64,000 bases of DNA from positions 1 to 64,000 of the forward strand of contig CAYNEM010000001.1 in assembly GCA_964396265.1 (NCBI GenBank), in the 5' to 3' direction. This document shows positions 27,388 through 35,455 of the stretch, piece by piece. Below the pieces are notes generated by a model. The model had not been told where the DNA came from, did no database searches, and worked only from the letters and a program-made list of their open reading frames with translations. Source of the DNA: EA-27 sp964396265 (GTDB lineage Archaea; Thermoplasmatota; Thermoplasmata; RBG-16-68-12; EA-27). Made by a program: the position numbers and the translations under genes. How positions within the stretch are numbered: position 1 is the first letter of the stretch; each line of letters opens with the position of its first letter.

Positions 27388-27896
27388 GTCGCCTGCCACC
27401 CCCAATAGATATCCCCTGAAACCTGCTTGAGCTCGTACTCGGCGTTGGGGCGTGGCAAATGACGTGCGAGAAGTATCCCTTGGCCGCCGTCGTCGAACGT
27501 CAGTTCGAGAATGTGCAGGCCCGAGAGAGACACGAGCGGGTTGTAATAGAGGAGGTTCGACGTAGCGTACACTGCGAACGTCATGACCAGAATGGTAACG
27601 ACCGCAGCGATCGCTACATTGTCGTTGAAGTCAAAGAAGGGTATGCTTGTGAGATAGGGGATTAGGTAACTCATGGCTCCGTGGGAACGGTCGGTTACTT
27701 TCGCGATGCGAAGCCGCTGCGCGTTGCGTATCTTGGACACTGCGTAGAGTATTCCGACCGAGATTGTTGCAGTCGCGAGGATCGCCAGACCGACGAGGAA
27801 GGTGGCGGTTTCGATGCCATATCGTCTCCAATAGAGGATCATCCAGAGGGGACTGTACGAGGAGATGAACATCAGCAGGACGAATGCGAGTCGCAA
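27384..27896 (-). CDS. kwaA: KwaA-like membrane protein (Kiwa antiphage system)
   Basis: The product has 170 residues with four hydrophobic segments at about 3-22, 29-52, 75-88 and 92-116 and a cytoplasmic tail, as expected for KwaA, the membrane sensor of Kiwa. TTG 27896 is chosen because it leaves the first helix whole; the next candidate is ATG at 27872. A weak box (TCTTAAGG, about 27930) lies upstream. It overlaps kwaB by four bases. By itself the sequence is only a four-helix membrane protein. The identification rests on its coupling to the DUF4868 gene. 27897-28208 holds no gene that I can support. Confidence 0.68.
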   Translation of the reverse strand: MRLAFVLLMFISSYSPLWMILYWRRYGIETATFLVGLAILATATISVGILYAVSKIRNAQRLRIAKVTDRSHGAMSYLIPYLTSIPFFDFNDNVAIAAVVTILVMTFAVYATSNLLYYNPLVSLSGLHILELTFDDGGQGILLARHLPRPNAEYELKQVSGDIYWGWQAT

Positions 27897-28208
27897 TCCA
27901 CCACGCCTCTGGCTGCAACAGCGGCTCGCCTTAAGACCTTTTTCGGGATGGAAGGGTGACGGACATCCTGTGCTGATCTCGGAAAGATCCGATCTGACGA
28001 GCCGCGCGCCTAATCCGGACGCTCAGGAGGCCAGGAAGAGGCAGCGGTTGGGTGGCGCTCGCGAGTTGCGGCGCCCCGGTCTCTCTTTCGAACGACCTCC
28101 CAAGGGTCACTGACTTTGGTGCGGGGGACAATCGCCTGGGCGGCCGTCCCCGAGCCGATTTGACACCTATCGGCTCTCCGACCACTGAGGAAGGCCCGGT
28201 CTGCCTCG

Positions 28209-29306
28209 CTACCGCTTCTTCACAACCTCAACGGTTCCGTCATTCAACACGAATGTCAGACCACCCAATTCTACCTGCTCGCCGTCGATCCACGCCCTTC
28301 CCGAGGCTCCCTTCTCAACGCCCGGACCGAACTGTTCCTCAATCGGGACGCTCGTCGCGAAGGCGACCTGCCCCCCAGTCTGGGTGAGGTCCAGAGGCGC
28401 GATCGATTTGACCCGTACCTGGGGCAGGTCCCCGTCTCTCCCGAGTGGTGTCCCCTTTGTAGCCCGGAGCGGGAACTCGATGACGAAGGTCACTGGCCAG
28501 TACTTCATCGGGCGCTGGTCCCCCTCCCAGTGGGTCTTGATCGCCCACGCGATCGCGTTCCGGGCAACGATGCGCATCGGGCCGACGATCCCCGCAGCGT
28601 CTTTCGTCATCCGATCCAGATTGCGGCTGCCATGGACGAACCGATTTCGGAGCCCGTTCGCGTCCTTGTAGAACTTCGCCCCGTCCTGCACCCTCGTCTC
28701 GAGCAGGGTCCGCGTCCCGTCGAGGTGCTTCGGATTCGAGAGCCGCAGCCGGACGCTCAGGAACGCGTCGAGCGCCTCCAAGGATACCCAGAGCAGGAGG
28801 AACTCCACGAGCGGGTCCGTCGCCGCCATCGCTTGGTGGTAGGCGTGCATGCTCCGCTTTACACGCGTTCGGTCCCGCGGATCGAGCTTCCTGACGGTCG
28901 TCCGGAAGAACTGCATCTTGTCGGGCGCCAGCCGACGGCGGGACACGCCGAAGTCCACGGGCACGTACTGGCGGAAGGGATGCACGTCCCGGTTCAGATC
29001 GACATCAACAACAATCCGAGGGCTCGGTGTACCGCAGCGGGCCGCGGCGAGCAGCGTGAGTTCCGCCGCGAAATCCTCCGCAATCTCCGTGGCCGCTTCA
29101 AGCGCGTCGTCCAAGTCCGTGGCGCTCAGGTACACGTCCAGCCGAAGGCCCGTGCTGATGTCCTCAAGCCCAACGTGCGGTATGGGGAGGTTCGTGACAA
29201 TCATTCGGGCACCCCTCGGAATCGCGGTCCGGAACCGGGCGCGGACGCGCAACATCGGCCCTGGCCGGATTTCGAACCTCACGGCATGCTTAGACAACTT
29301 ACCCAT
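28209..29306 (-). CDS. HEPN-domain protein (ApeA/abortive-infection-like)
   Basis: The product has 365 residues from ATG 29306. The N-terminal half is a beta-rich domain with no recognised family. From about residue 155 the sequence becomes helical (AYHQAMAATDPLVEFLLLWV, then SLEALDAFLS). It ends the helical bundle with LRNRFVHGSR, the R-x4-H motif of HEPN ribonucleases, at about 215-225. A beta-rich tail follows. HEPN proteins of this type act in abortive infection or as RNA-cutting toxins. GC-rich codon use differs from the Kiwa genes, so it may have arrived separately. 29307-29600 shows no gene. Confidence 0.65.
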   Translation of the reverse strand: MGKLSKHAVRFEIRPGPMLRVRARFRTAIPRGARMIVTNLPIPHVGLEDISTGLRLDVYLSATDLDDALEAATEIAEDFAAELTLLAAARCGTPSPRIVVDVDLNRDVHPFRQYVPVDFGVSRRRLAPDKMQFFRTTVRKLDPRDRTRVKRSMHAYHQAMAATDPLVEFLLLWVSLEALDAFLSVRLRLSNPKHLDGTRTLLETRVQDGAKFYKDANGLRNRFVHGSRNLDRMTKDAAGIVGPMRIVARNAIAWAIKTHWEGDQRPMKYWPVTFVIEFPLRATKGTPLGRDGDLPQVRVKSIAPLDLTQTGGQVAFATSVPIEEQFGPGVEKGASGRAWIDGEQVELGGLTFVLNDGTVEVVKKR

Positions 29307-29600
29307 GGCAACCAAGCCCCCGGGCCGTGATGCAGACGGAGGATTTGAGCCTGCCCGTGGGATTGAGAAAGAGAAGGCCGCCCGAAACGAGGAGCGGCCT
29401 CGTTGTGGAGGGATGCTTGTAACCCTTCATGGCATTCCAGCGCTACTAGCATTGCCCAGATTCTCGATGAGCCATGACCTCCCTGGCCGCTCCCAAAGTC
29501 AAGAGATGCGACGCGGTCCGGGCAGAGATCTTCGGGCGGTATCCTGACGAAAGTGGTCTGAGCGGAAAGATTCATCCGGGATATCGCCCTCGGATAGCCC

Positions 29601-29771
29601 ATGGAAGCGAGGCTGTGGGTCGTTGTGGTCGCAAACGGGACGCGATTCCTTGGCCGGTTCCCATTCCACTCCCAGCCTCAGGCGGAGAAGTTTATCGGAT
29701 CGGCCACGCGGCAAGGCTTCCGGGCGCAAATCGAGGGCGAAGGGGAGGCGACCCCTCCGCCCGCGGCTTAA
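29601..29771 (+). CDS. Small protein (56 residues), unknown
   Basis: ATG 29601 opens 56 codons reading EARLWVVVVANGTRFLGRFP and a charged, Pro-rich tail ending TPPPAA. The start is a hydrophobic beta strand, then QAEKFIGSATRQGFRAQIEG, which could be a small folded domain. It is too short for family recognition. It sits just inside the right end of the island, 25 bases before the attR repeat. Third-position GC is high, like the core. Confidence 0.45.
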   Translation: MEARLWVVVVANGTRFLGRFPFHSQPQAEKFIGSATRQGFRAQIEGEGEATPPPAA

Positions 29772-29796
29772 AGCCGTACTAGTAAACGGGGGCGTG

Positions 29797-29817
29797 AATC
29801 TTGGCCCACGCATCCCC
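29797..29817 (+). repeat. Putative attR: remnant of tRNA-Leu 3' end (direct repeat, right copy)
   Basis: This is the second copy of the tRNA-Leu 3' sequence, 20 of 21 bases identical to 2997-3017. It is not part of a tRNA here: the bases upstream do not form the anticodon or D arms. The distance between copies is 26,800 bases. This marks the right end of the island. Confidence 0.75.
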
Positions 29818-29942
29818 CACGGGCTTGACGTCGTTCGCCCGTGCCCTTGATCGCCCCGCGTGGGCAGGAAGATGGGGGATCGTGCTCGCCCCGCCGCAAC
29901 CGACGACTGCTTTGCGCTCGCCTCTCCGGCGCCCAGAGTTGA

Positions 29943-30251
29943 CTACTGCCGCCTCCAAAAGCGGAGCCAGTCGAGAACCGCCATAATGCCAAACCCCATC
30001 GCCAAAAGCGAGGATGCGAAAAAGACCAGTAGCCCAACGGCCCCCGTGCCGAATATCATGTGCCAAACGAGAACGCCCGCTGCAATCGCGCCAAACACGA
30101 ATGTGGGAACGAGATAATACAGCACGAAGCGAGTGCGAAGGTCGCGATCATGCCCGTTGTGCTTCACACCGTGCTCGCCCGAAACCGTGAAGGGGCGGGG
30201 GACCTTTCGGGCACGGAGAGGGGCGTTCGTCCGATATCTCCAAGGGGTCAT
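29943..30251 (-). CDS. Small membrane protein, two helices
   Basis: The product has 102 residues. A basic N-terminal tail is followed by two hydrophobic segments, LYYLVPTFVFGAIAAGVLVW (about 45-64) and VGLLVFFASSLLAMGFGIMA (about 72-91), and a short charged end. No family is recognised. The start at 30251 is the longest; GTG or ATG alternatives closer to the first helix are possible. It is the first gene after the attR repeat and is divergent from the NIF3-like gene, with about 175 bases between. Confidence 0.55.
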   Translation of the reverse strand: MTPWRYRTNAPLRARKVPRPFTVSGEHGVKHNGHDRDLRTRFVLYYLVPTFVFGAIAAGVLVWHMIFGTGAVGLLVFFASSLLAMGFGIMAVLDWLRFWRRQ

Positions 30252-30426
30252 TTCACTCCGGACGGATAAGTTAGCGCACGTTATCGAGCCAACGTGATCA
30301 ATGAGCCCTTCGGGAGATCAGATGAAAACTTGTCGGGCTTAATCACCCGATGGTCGCTTGTGTGGTATCTGTCGGTGCGGTTTCACCCGTAATCCTTATG
30401 GCGGCACCTTCCATCGGACCGCCAAA

Positions 30427-31257
30427 ATGGACACGAGGGCGATCATGAGCCTCGCGGTTCGCCTCGCCCGCCAGGCCCGGACGCCGGACGACTGCGAGAT
30501 CTACGTGCCCGCGTCCGGTCTGCTGCGGGTCCTATTCGGCATCGACGCCGACGCGGGCATGCTCTTGGCCGCGAAGGATCGGGGGTACGACCTCGTCATC
30601 GCACACCACCCTGTCGGTGGGAAAGCATCCCTCGGCATCCTGAAGGTCTTCGAGAAGCACGCGACGAATCTGGAACGTGCGGGGGTGCCCCGAAAGGCGG
30701 CCCTCGCCGCGGTCCGCGCCATGCAAGAGGAACACGCTCCGCGGATCCACGCGATGAACTACGACCATCTCCCGAGCCTCGCACGGCTCCTCGGAATCCC
30801 GCTGATGAGCATCCACAACCCGTGCGACGAGATTGGACGGCGCGTAATGGAAGAGACGATCAGAAAGGCGGCGAAGCGGACCTCGACGGTGCGCGAGGCC
30901 GTAGCAGCGCTTACGCGCCTTCCGGAGTTCTCGAAGGCGAAGACTGAGATTGTGATCCGCATGGGGAAACCCGGGAACCGCCTTGGGCGCTGGGTCGTCC
31001 TCCACGGTGCCGGGACGAACGGCGGGTACCACGTCGCGAAGTGCGCGTTCGACCACGGCATCGACACGGTCGTATACATCCACATCGACCCGGGCCACCT
31101 TGCGCGCCTCCGTTCGGAGTTCGGGGCCCGGGGGACGAGGAACCTGATCGTGACCGGCCACGTCGCGAGCGACAGCATCGGCATCAATGTGCACGTGCGC
31201 GCGATGCGCAAGCGTGGGCTCGAGGTCACTTGCGTAAGCGGAATCATAGAGGCCTGA
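30427..31257 (+). CDS. NIF3-like dinuclear metal-binding protein
   Basis: The product has 276 residues from ATG 30427. YDLVIAHHPVGGKAS near residue 58 is the conserved metal-binding HHP segment of the NIF3/YbgI family, and the C-terminal VTGHVASDSIGINVHV carries the second set of ligands. The biochemical role of the family is uncertain; GTP cyclohydrolase-type or hydrolase activity has been proposed for relatives. A TATA-like CCTTATGG at 30394-30401 places transcription start almost at the ATG, so the gene is leaderless. An in-frame upstream extension to 30358 is not protein-like. It is probably cytoplasmic. Confidence 0.8.
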   Translation: MDTRAIMSLAVRLARQARTPDDCEIYVPASGLLRVLFGIDADAGMLLAAKDRGYDLVIAHHPVGGKASLGILKVFEKHATNLERAGVPRKAALAAVRAMQEEHAPRIHAMNYDHLPSLARLLGIPLMSIHNPCDEIGRRVMEETIRKAAKRTSTVREAVAALTRLPEFSKAKTEIVIRMGKPGNRLGRWVVLHGAGTNGGYHVAKCAFDHGIDTVVYIHIDPGHLARLRSEFGARGTRNLIVTGHVASDSIGINVHVRAMRKRGLEVTCVSGIIEA

Positions 31258-31381
31258 TCGGGAAGCCTCCGTCCTAGAGTGGTAGGTAAACGCCAACGCC
31301 GGTCTACCCTCGCATGCAAGGCTCTCGGGCGATCATTGACCGACGTACCATCGCGTGGGCGTGATAAACAGAGGCGTCATG

Positions 31382-31389
31382 TTTATATA
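31382..31389 (+). promoter_or_regulatory. TATA box of the small-protein operon
   Basis: TTTATATA lies 24-31 bases before ATG 31413, so the first gene should be leaderless. It is one of the clearest TATA boxes in the window. Confidence 0.7.
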
Positions 31390-31412
31390 TCATCTTTGCA
31401 TATACAGTTCTG

Positions 31413-31562
31413 ATGGTAAAGAAGAGTCCTTCGCGCGAGTCGCATCGGGGATCAGTCCTCGCGATCGACGACGTGCTCAAAGGCGCGGCAATTGTGGGGG
31501 GAATCGCCCTTGGATTGCTCGCTCTCAAGCTCCTTCTGGAGGAAGACGATGACGAAGACTGA
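31413..31562 (+). CDS. Micro-membrane protein (49 residues)
   Basis: The product starts with a basic, Ser-rich segment (VKKSPSRESHRGS). It then has one membrane helix, AAIVGGIALGLLALKLLLEE (about 25-44), and an acidic tail EEDDDED. The positive-inside rule predicts the N-terminus in the cytoplasm. The gene is leaderless from the TATA box at 31382. Its last 14 bases overlap the next gene, whose ATG is inside the acidic tail codons, so translation is coupled. No family is recognised. Confidence 0.6.
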   Translation: MVKKSPSRESHRGSVLAIDDVLKGAAIVGGIALGLLALKLLLEEDDDED

Positions 31563-31806
31563 TCCGACCGAACTCGCGTATGCCGAGTTTCGGCAGTTGT
31601 TCACGGCCGCCAGAGAGCCGACGAAGAGAGTCCTCGTTGAATTCTATGAAGAGGACTGGGGAAAGATCACGAAGGTCAAGGACGTTCTGGACCTGAGCTG
31701 GAAGGAGCTATTCCATGCCATCGCGATTTGGCTCGATGTCTTCGAGACGAATCCCGAAGCCCAACAGGCTTTGATCAACCTGATTCGACCGGGGGAGGGA
31801 CGATGA
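31549..31806 (+). CDS. Small helical cytoplasmic protein (85 residues)
   Basis: The product starts at ATG 31549 inside the previous gene. It is soluble and largely helical: TELAYAEFRQLFTAAREPTK, RVLVEFYEEDW, then LDLSWKELFHAIAIWLDVFE and an amphipathic tail. No family is recognised. Its stop (TGA at 31804-31806) overlaps an ATG at 31803 as ATGA. It is the only apparently soluble member of the coupled chain 31413-32027 and may bind the tails of its membrane neighbours; that is inference. Confidence 0.55.
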   Translation: MTKTDPTELAYAEFRQLFTAAREPTKRVLVEFYEEDWGKITKVKDVLDLSWKELFHAIAIWLDVFETNPEAQQALINLIRPGEGR

Positions 31807-31859
31807 TTCCCCTCGGCCGCTTGTCACGTTCCCAGACCGGCACTGGAGGAGGTGAGTAG
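31803..31859 (+). CDS. Possible 18-residue peptide in the coupled chain
   Basis: ATG 31803 overlaps the previous stop (ATGA), and 18 codons end at TAG 31857-31859, directly before the TTG of the next gene. The sequence is IPLGRLSRSQTGTGGGE. The GGAGGTGA at 31847-31854 inside it is the ribosome binding site of the following gene. It may be a leader peptide or just spacer. Confidence 0.25.
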   Translation: MIPLGRLSRSQTGTGGGE

Positions 31860-32027
31860 TTGAACGCCGTTCCGCACGTCCACACCGGGAAGGTGGAGCT
31901 GTGCTACGACCGATTCTGCGCGAGAATCACGACGACTCAAGAGGCCGCCAGTCTGATCGGTGGGGTCTTCGTCGGTGCACTGTTCCTCTATGGGCTCTCG
32001 AAGCTCATCGATGCGATAAGCGATTAG
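31860..32027 (+). CDS. Micro-membrane protein (55 residues), TTG start
   Basis: TTG 31860 follows GGAGGTGA by five bases. The product has a short polar N-terminus with Cys-Tyr (VELCYDRFCARITTTQ), then one helix, AASLIGGVFVGALFLYGLSK (about 31-50), and an acidic tail. Layout and size resemble the 49-residue product of 31413, so the two may form a heteromeric membrane unit. No family is recognised. 32028-32329 has no other gene or clear box. Confidence 0.5.
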   Translation: MNAVPHVHTGKVELCYDRFCARITTTQEAASLIGGVFVGALFLYGLSKLIDAISD

Positions 32028-32329
32028 GGGGGTCCGACCTGGAGCGTTGCGCTAGCTCGCCCGCATTGGGTCAGCTAGACGGCGTGCGCTCCGTGGTGAC
32101 AGGATCAACCACTCCCAGTCGGCGAAGGTGAACGTCCAGGTTGCCCCGCGCTTGAGTTTCACGGGTTCGCGTACTCGACGCACGTCTAGTTCGGGATCCG
32201 TGTCCTTTCAACCGGCGGTTCGACTTTCCCTGTGACTTCAGTCACGAAAACGGGTCGAATCATCGAGCTCGGAGCGTGAAGTCTCGCGCCGGAAGCTTCA
32301 TCTTCCCCGCGCTCATACCGTGCGTCGGG

Positions 32330-32785
32330 ATGGGCTTCGAGATCAACGTCGTGAGCAACACGCCGCTCACGCCGCTCAAGGACCTGAACGACGTCGCATC
32401 CCTTTTCCTCCAGCAGATCGGTTACCTCCCGAAGGGCTACAACCCGAAGACGGACGCGAAAACGATCGACGAATCCATCCCGTACCGCCTGTTCGTCGAA
32501 TGCTTTCTTTCAAGGCCTGAGCGCGGCTGGACCGCCGAGCAGTTGGCGGTGAAGCTGAAGACGACGAAGGCAACGGTCTACCGCCACCTCAACAAGCTCA
32601 AGGAGATCGACCTCCTCGACGAGACCCAGGTGGACGACCGCGGGACGCAGCGCAAGGGGTACCGCCTCCGGTACGGCAACCTCACGCGCGCGTGGAACTT
32701 CGTCGAGGCGAACGTCGAGGTCGCGATGGAGAACTACCGGAAGACCGTCGAGCACCTCCAGAAGCTCGCGGAGCAGAGGAAGTAG
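32330..32785 (+). CDS. Winged-helix transcriptional regulator-like protein
   Basis: The product has 151 residues from ATG 32330 (a longer form from GTG 32276 is possible). A polar N-terminus contains NTPLTPLKDLNDVASLFLQQ. The middle has a helix-turn-helix, WTAEQLAVKLKTTKATVYRH with LNKLKEIDLLDETQ (about 70-105), with a wing GTQRKGYRLRYG. A C-terminal helix (VEVAMENYRKTVEHLQKLAE) may dimerise. It is likely a DNA-binding regulator. Its stop directly abuts the next ATG (tag-atg), so the two genes form an operon. The sequence is GC-rich, like the core. Confidence 0.7.
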   Translation: MGFEINVVSNTPLTPLKDLNDVASLFLQQIGYLPKGYNPKTDAKTIDESIPYRLFVECFLSRPERGWTAEQLAVKLKTTKATVYRHLNKLKEIDLLDETQVDDRGTQRKGYRLRYGNLTRAWNFVEANVEVAMENYRKTVEHLQKLAEQRK

Positions 32786-33064
32786 ATGCCCGAGGAAGCG
32801 TTCGTCGTGCTCACGAAGGGATCGCGGTATCGCGTGCAGTCCATCGAGACGCGGGACAAGCCCATGCTCAGCCACGGCATCTTCCGAGGGTACGCGGCCG
32901 TCGGGCCCGACGACGCGATGTGCATCGAGCTCGACGAGTCCCACAAGGACCTCGCCGGCAAGGTCCGGATCATCCCGTGCCACATGGTCCTCGCGATCGA
33001 CGTGGTCGATCAGGTCCAAGACAAGAAGGCGAAGACCGAAGAGCCGAAGACGATGTACGGCTGA
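32786..33064 (+). CDS. Small hypothetical protein, cotranscribed with the regulator
   Basis: The product has 92 residues, soluble, reading PEEAFVVLTKGSRYRVQSIE, then GYAAVGPDDAMCIELDESHK and VRIIPCHMVLAIDVVDQV. The string of short strands suggests an SH3-like or small beta-barrel domain. Its start directly follows the stop of the winged-helix gene. It probably helps the regulator or shares its regulation. No family is recognised. It ends one base before the convergent exporter permease stop. Confidence 0.6.
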   Translation: MPEEAFVVLTKGSRYRVQSIETRDKPMLSHGIFRGYAAVGPDDAMCIELDESHKDLAGKVRIIPCHMVLAIDVVDQVQDKKAKTEEPKTMYG

Positions 33065-33065
33065 A

Positions 33066-34556
33066 TCAGGGCGCGGGGTTGCGCGTCGTGGCGCGCACGA
33101 ACGCGTGCATGAGCCACGCGCTGGCGGCGAGGATCGGGACGGCCGCAATCCCCGCGAGGACGACGTTCGACGCGAACGCGAATCCGAGAGCGAGGATGGG
33201 CAGCGCCGTGATCCCTCCGAAGACGGCGGTGAGCATCATGTGGGCGAGCGGGCGGATCGAGAACTCGTTGGGTGCATAGGGGAGTCTGGCGGCACAGAAC
33301 ATCGAGCCCGCGCACGCCCCGAAGGCCCCCGCCACCGACGCAGCGATGCCGACGACATCGACGGAGCGCGACGCCACGGAGGCCACAAGGCCGATCCCGC
33401 CGCCGACCGACCCGACGATCGCGGCGAGAGAGACCCACCAGCCCGCGAAATACGCCTCGGGCGGCGTCCCCGTCGTGCGGACGATCCATAGGTTCGGACG
33501 GTCGGAGATCATCCACTGCCCCGTCGCGGCGACCGGGAGGAAGAGCGCGGCGTACAGGCCGCCGTACGCGAGCGAGCCGCCGGCGAGGAGCGACGGCAGG
33601 CCGAGCACGAACCCGAAGATCGCCGCGAGGAAGAGCGTCCCGTCCCGCGTCATCCGGACCACGTGGAGCGCCGCCATCGTCTTCGGGATCGTCGGTCGGT
33701 ACAGGCGCGCGCCCGCGTCTCTGCGCAGCCGCCCGAACAGGCGGAGGAACGCCTCCTGCTGCATGCGCTTCCCCTCCCCGGTGAACGCGAGCCCGAACGT
33801 CCCGCGGAGATTCGGGATGAAGGGTCGGTTCGTCGCCCACGCGTTGGCGGCGACCGCTACGGCGCAGAAGGCGGCGAGCACGGGGACGCCGATCCACGCA
33901 CCGCGGCCGAACGGCAAAAGTGCGGCTTGGGCGACGGCGGTCGTCGGGTATGGGAGGGACGCGTACGCGATCGGCACTCCGAGCGCAACGCGAAAGATCG
34001 CGGGGGCGAGGAGGATCGCGAACAGGGTGAGCGCGAGCGGCAACGCCCATCGCTTGCGCAGCAGCCTCGCGATCCCGAGGGCCTGGATGAACAGCGTGTA
34101 GGCGAGGAGGGCGGCGACCATGACGCCGGGGGGGACGAGGGCGGACCAGAGAGGCGCCCCCGTCCGGACCGCGTAGGCCAGCGCGAGCACCGCGACCGCG
34201 GGTAGGCCGACGCCGAACAACGTCGCCTGGAACATCGCGTCCGCGAGGGCGAACCGCCGGACCGACACGGGGGCGACCGCGACGAAGTCGACCTCGGCGG
34301 GCTGGAGCATCATGCCTCCGCCCGGCGACGTGAGGAGGCCGATCGCCGCCAGGAGTGAGAGGGGGAAGGCTAGGGCCTCGACGAGGTTCTGCTGCAAGAC
34401 CCCCGCTTCGGGGAGGAAGTACCCGAACGCGAACATCCCGCCGAGCGCGACAATCGCGATGAGCACGAGGGCGACCGCGACGAGGGGATGGCGGCGCATC
34501 GGGGCGAGGAAGATGCGCAGCTTGAACCGGTACAGGGTCCAGGCCGTGACGGTCAC
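33066..34556 (-). CDS. ABC transporter permease
   Basis: The product has 496 residues and about a dozen hydrophobic segments (for example LVAVALVLIAIVALGGMFAF, LAAIGLLTSPGGGMMLQPAE, VPVLAAFCAVAVAANAW, then paired helices in the C-terminal half). It has no signal peptide and no binding domain, which fits an ABC-2-type exporter permease. GTG 34556 overlaps the ATPase stop (GTGA), so it is translated with its ATPase. The substrate is unknown. Upstream in-frame codons up to 35318 are antisense to nothing and simply read across the ATPase gene, so they are excluded. Confidence 0.8.
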   Translation of the reverse strand: MTVTAWTLYRFKLRIFLAPMRRHPLVAVALVLIAIVALGGMFAFGYFLPEAGVLQQNLVEALAFPLSLLAAIGLLTSPGGGMMLQPAEVDFVAVAPVSVRRFALADAMFQATLFGVGLPAVAVLALAYAVRTGAPLWSALVPPGVMVAALLAYTLFIQALGIARLLRKRWALPLALTLFAILLAPAIFRVALGVPIAYASLPYPTTAVAQAALLPFGRGAWIGVPVLAAFCAVAVAANAWATNRPFIPNLRGTFGLAFTGEGKRMQQEAFLRLFGRLRRDAGARLYRPTIPKTMAALHVVRMTRDGTLFLAAIFGFVLGLPSLLAGGSLAYGGLYAALFLPVAATGQWMISDRPNLWIVRTTGTPPEAYFAGWWVSLAAIVGSVGGGIGLVASVASRSVDVVGIAASVAGAFGACAGSMFCAARLPYAPNEFSIRPLAHMMLTAVFGGITALPILALGFAFASNVVLAGIAAVPILAASAWLMHAFVRATTRNPAP

Positions 34557-35353
34557 CGCCGCCACCGTCCGAATCTCCGGCGGCGGGGCTCTTCCGGCGG
34601 CATCGGGAGCTGCGCCTCCGCGGTGAGCTGCAGGAAGACCTCCTCGAGGGTCGAGTCCGCTTTCGCGTGCGCGAGTCCTCGGAGCTCGTCCATCGTCCCC
34701 GTCGCCACCGTGCGGCCGCGGTGGACGATCACGATCCGGTCGCAGAGGCGCTCCGCGGTGTCGAGCATGTGCGTGGATACAAGTGCTCCGCTGCCTGCCT
34801 TCGTGAGGCCGCGGACGGACTCCTTCAGGCGGACCTGGCCAGCGGGATCGACGCCGATCAGCGGCTCGTCGAGCAGGAGGAGGGGCGGGGCGTGGAGCGT
34901 CGCCGAGAGGAAGACGACCTTCTGCCGCATCCCCTTGGAGTACGTCACGAGGAGCTCCTTCCGCTTCTCCCACAGGTCGAATCGCACAAGCCCCTCTCGC
35001 AGCCGCGCGTGGACCGTATCTTCGGGTAGGTCGTGGAGGCGGCCGACGTACTCGAGGAACTCTTGGCCGGAGAGGTAGTCCGGCAGCGTGAACGCCTCTG
35101 GCATGTACCCCAGGGCCGCGCGGTAGGCGACCGCGTCCCTCGCGACCTCGACCCCGTTCACGGCAATCCGGCCGCCGTCCGGCTGCAGGAGCCCGACGAT
35201 GGACTTGAGGGTCGTCGTCTTTCCCGCGCCGTTCGGGCCGATGAGGCCGACGATCTCGCCGGGGCCGACGCGAAGCACGAGCCCCTGCACCGCCCACGAT
35301 CCGTCGTACTGCTTCCACAGCCCGTCGACAAGGAGGGGGTCCGGTCCGGCCAC
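34553..35353 (-). CDS. ABC transporter ATP-binding protein
   Basis: The product has 266 residues from GTG 35353. It carries Walker A GPNGAGKTT (about 40), a Q-loop region (MPEAFTLPDYLSGQEFLEYV), signature YSKGMRQKV (about 139), Walker B LLLLDEPLIGVDP (about 160) and the switch His in STHMLDTA. The tail is Arg-rich and Pro-rich. The layout is typical of exporters of the ABC-2 class. It is the first gene of a two-gene operon with the permease. A TATA-like box (about 35375-35382) suits transcription from GTG 35353. Confidence 0.88.
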   Translation of the reverse strand: MAGPDPLLVDGLWKQYDGSWAVQGLVLRVGPGEIVGLIGPNGAGKTTTLKSIVGLLQPDGGRIAVNGVEVARDAVAYRAALGYMPEAFTLPDYLSGQEFLEYVGRLHDLPEDTVHARLREGLVRFDLWEKRKELLVTYSKGMRQKVVFLSATLHAPPLLLLDEPLIGVDPAGQVRLKESVRGLTKAGSGALVSTHMLDTAERLCDRIVIVHRGRTVATGTMDELRGLAHAKADSTLEEVFLQLTAEAQLPMPPEEPRRRRFGRWRR

Positions 35354-35428
35354 GGTCCTCGGAATCGCCGGTCCCGTATGAAGGCGACGGGGGCGATCAG
35401 AGGGGATGCCCCAGGCGACGGATAGACC

Positions 35429-35434
35429 CTTAAG
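35429..35434. promoter_or_regulatory. CTTAAG box, divergent promoter region
   Basis: The palindromic CTTAAG lies 22-27 bases before GTG 35456 on the plus strand and can serve as a TATA-like box there, giving a leaderless gene. On the minus strand it could serve as a second promoter for the exporter. Confidence 0.45.
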
Positions 35435-35455
35435 CGCGCACCCGCATTCCTGGAC

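Noticed and set aside
29768..29830. A second tRNA at the attR repeat
   Set aside because: Only the 3' end of tRNA-Leu is present; no D or anticodon arm can be folded upstream.
34557..35318. N-terminal extension of the ABC permease frame
   Set aside because: It reads in a wrong frame across the ATPase gene and is Arg/Pro-rich; the GTGA overlap gives the real start.
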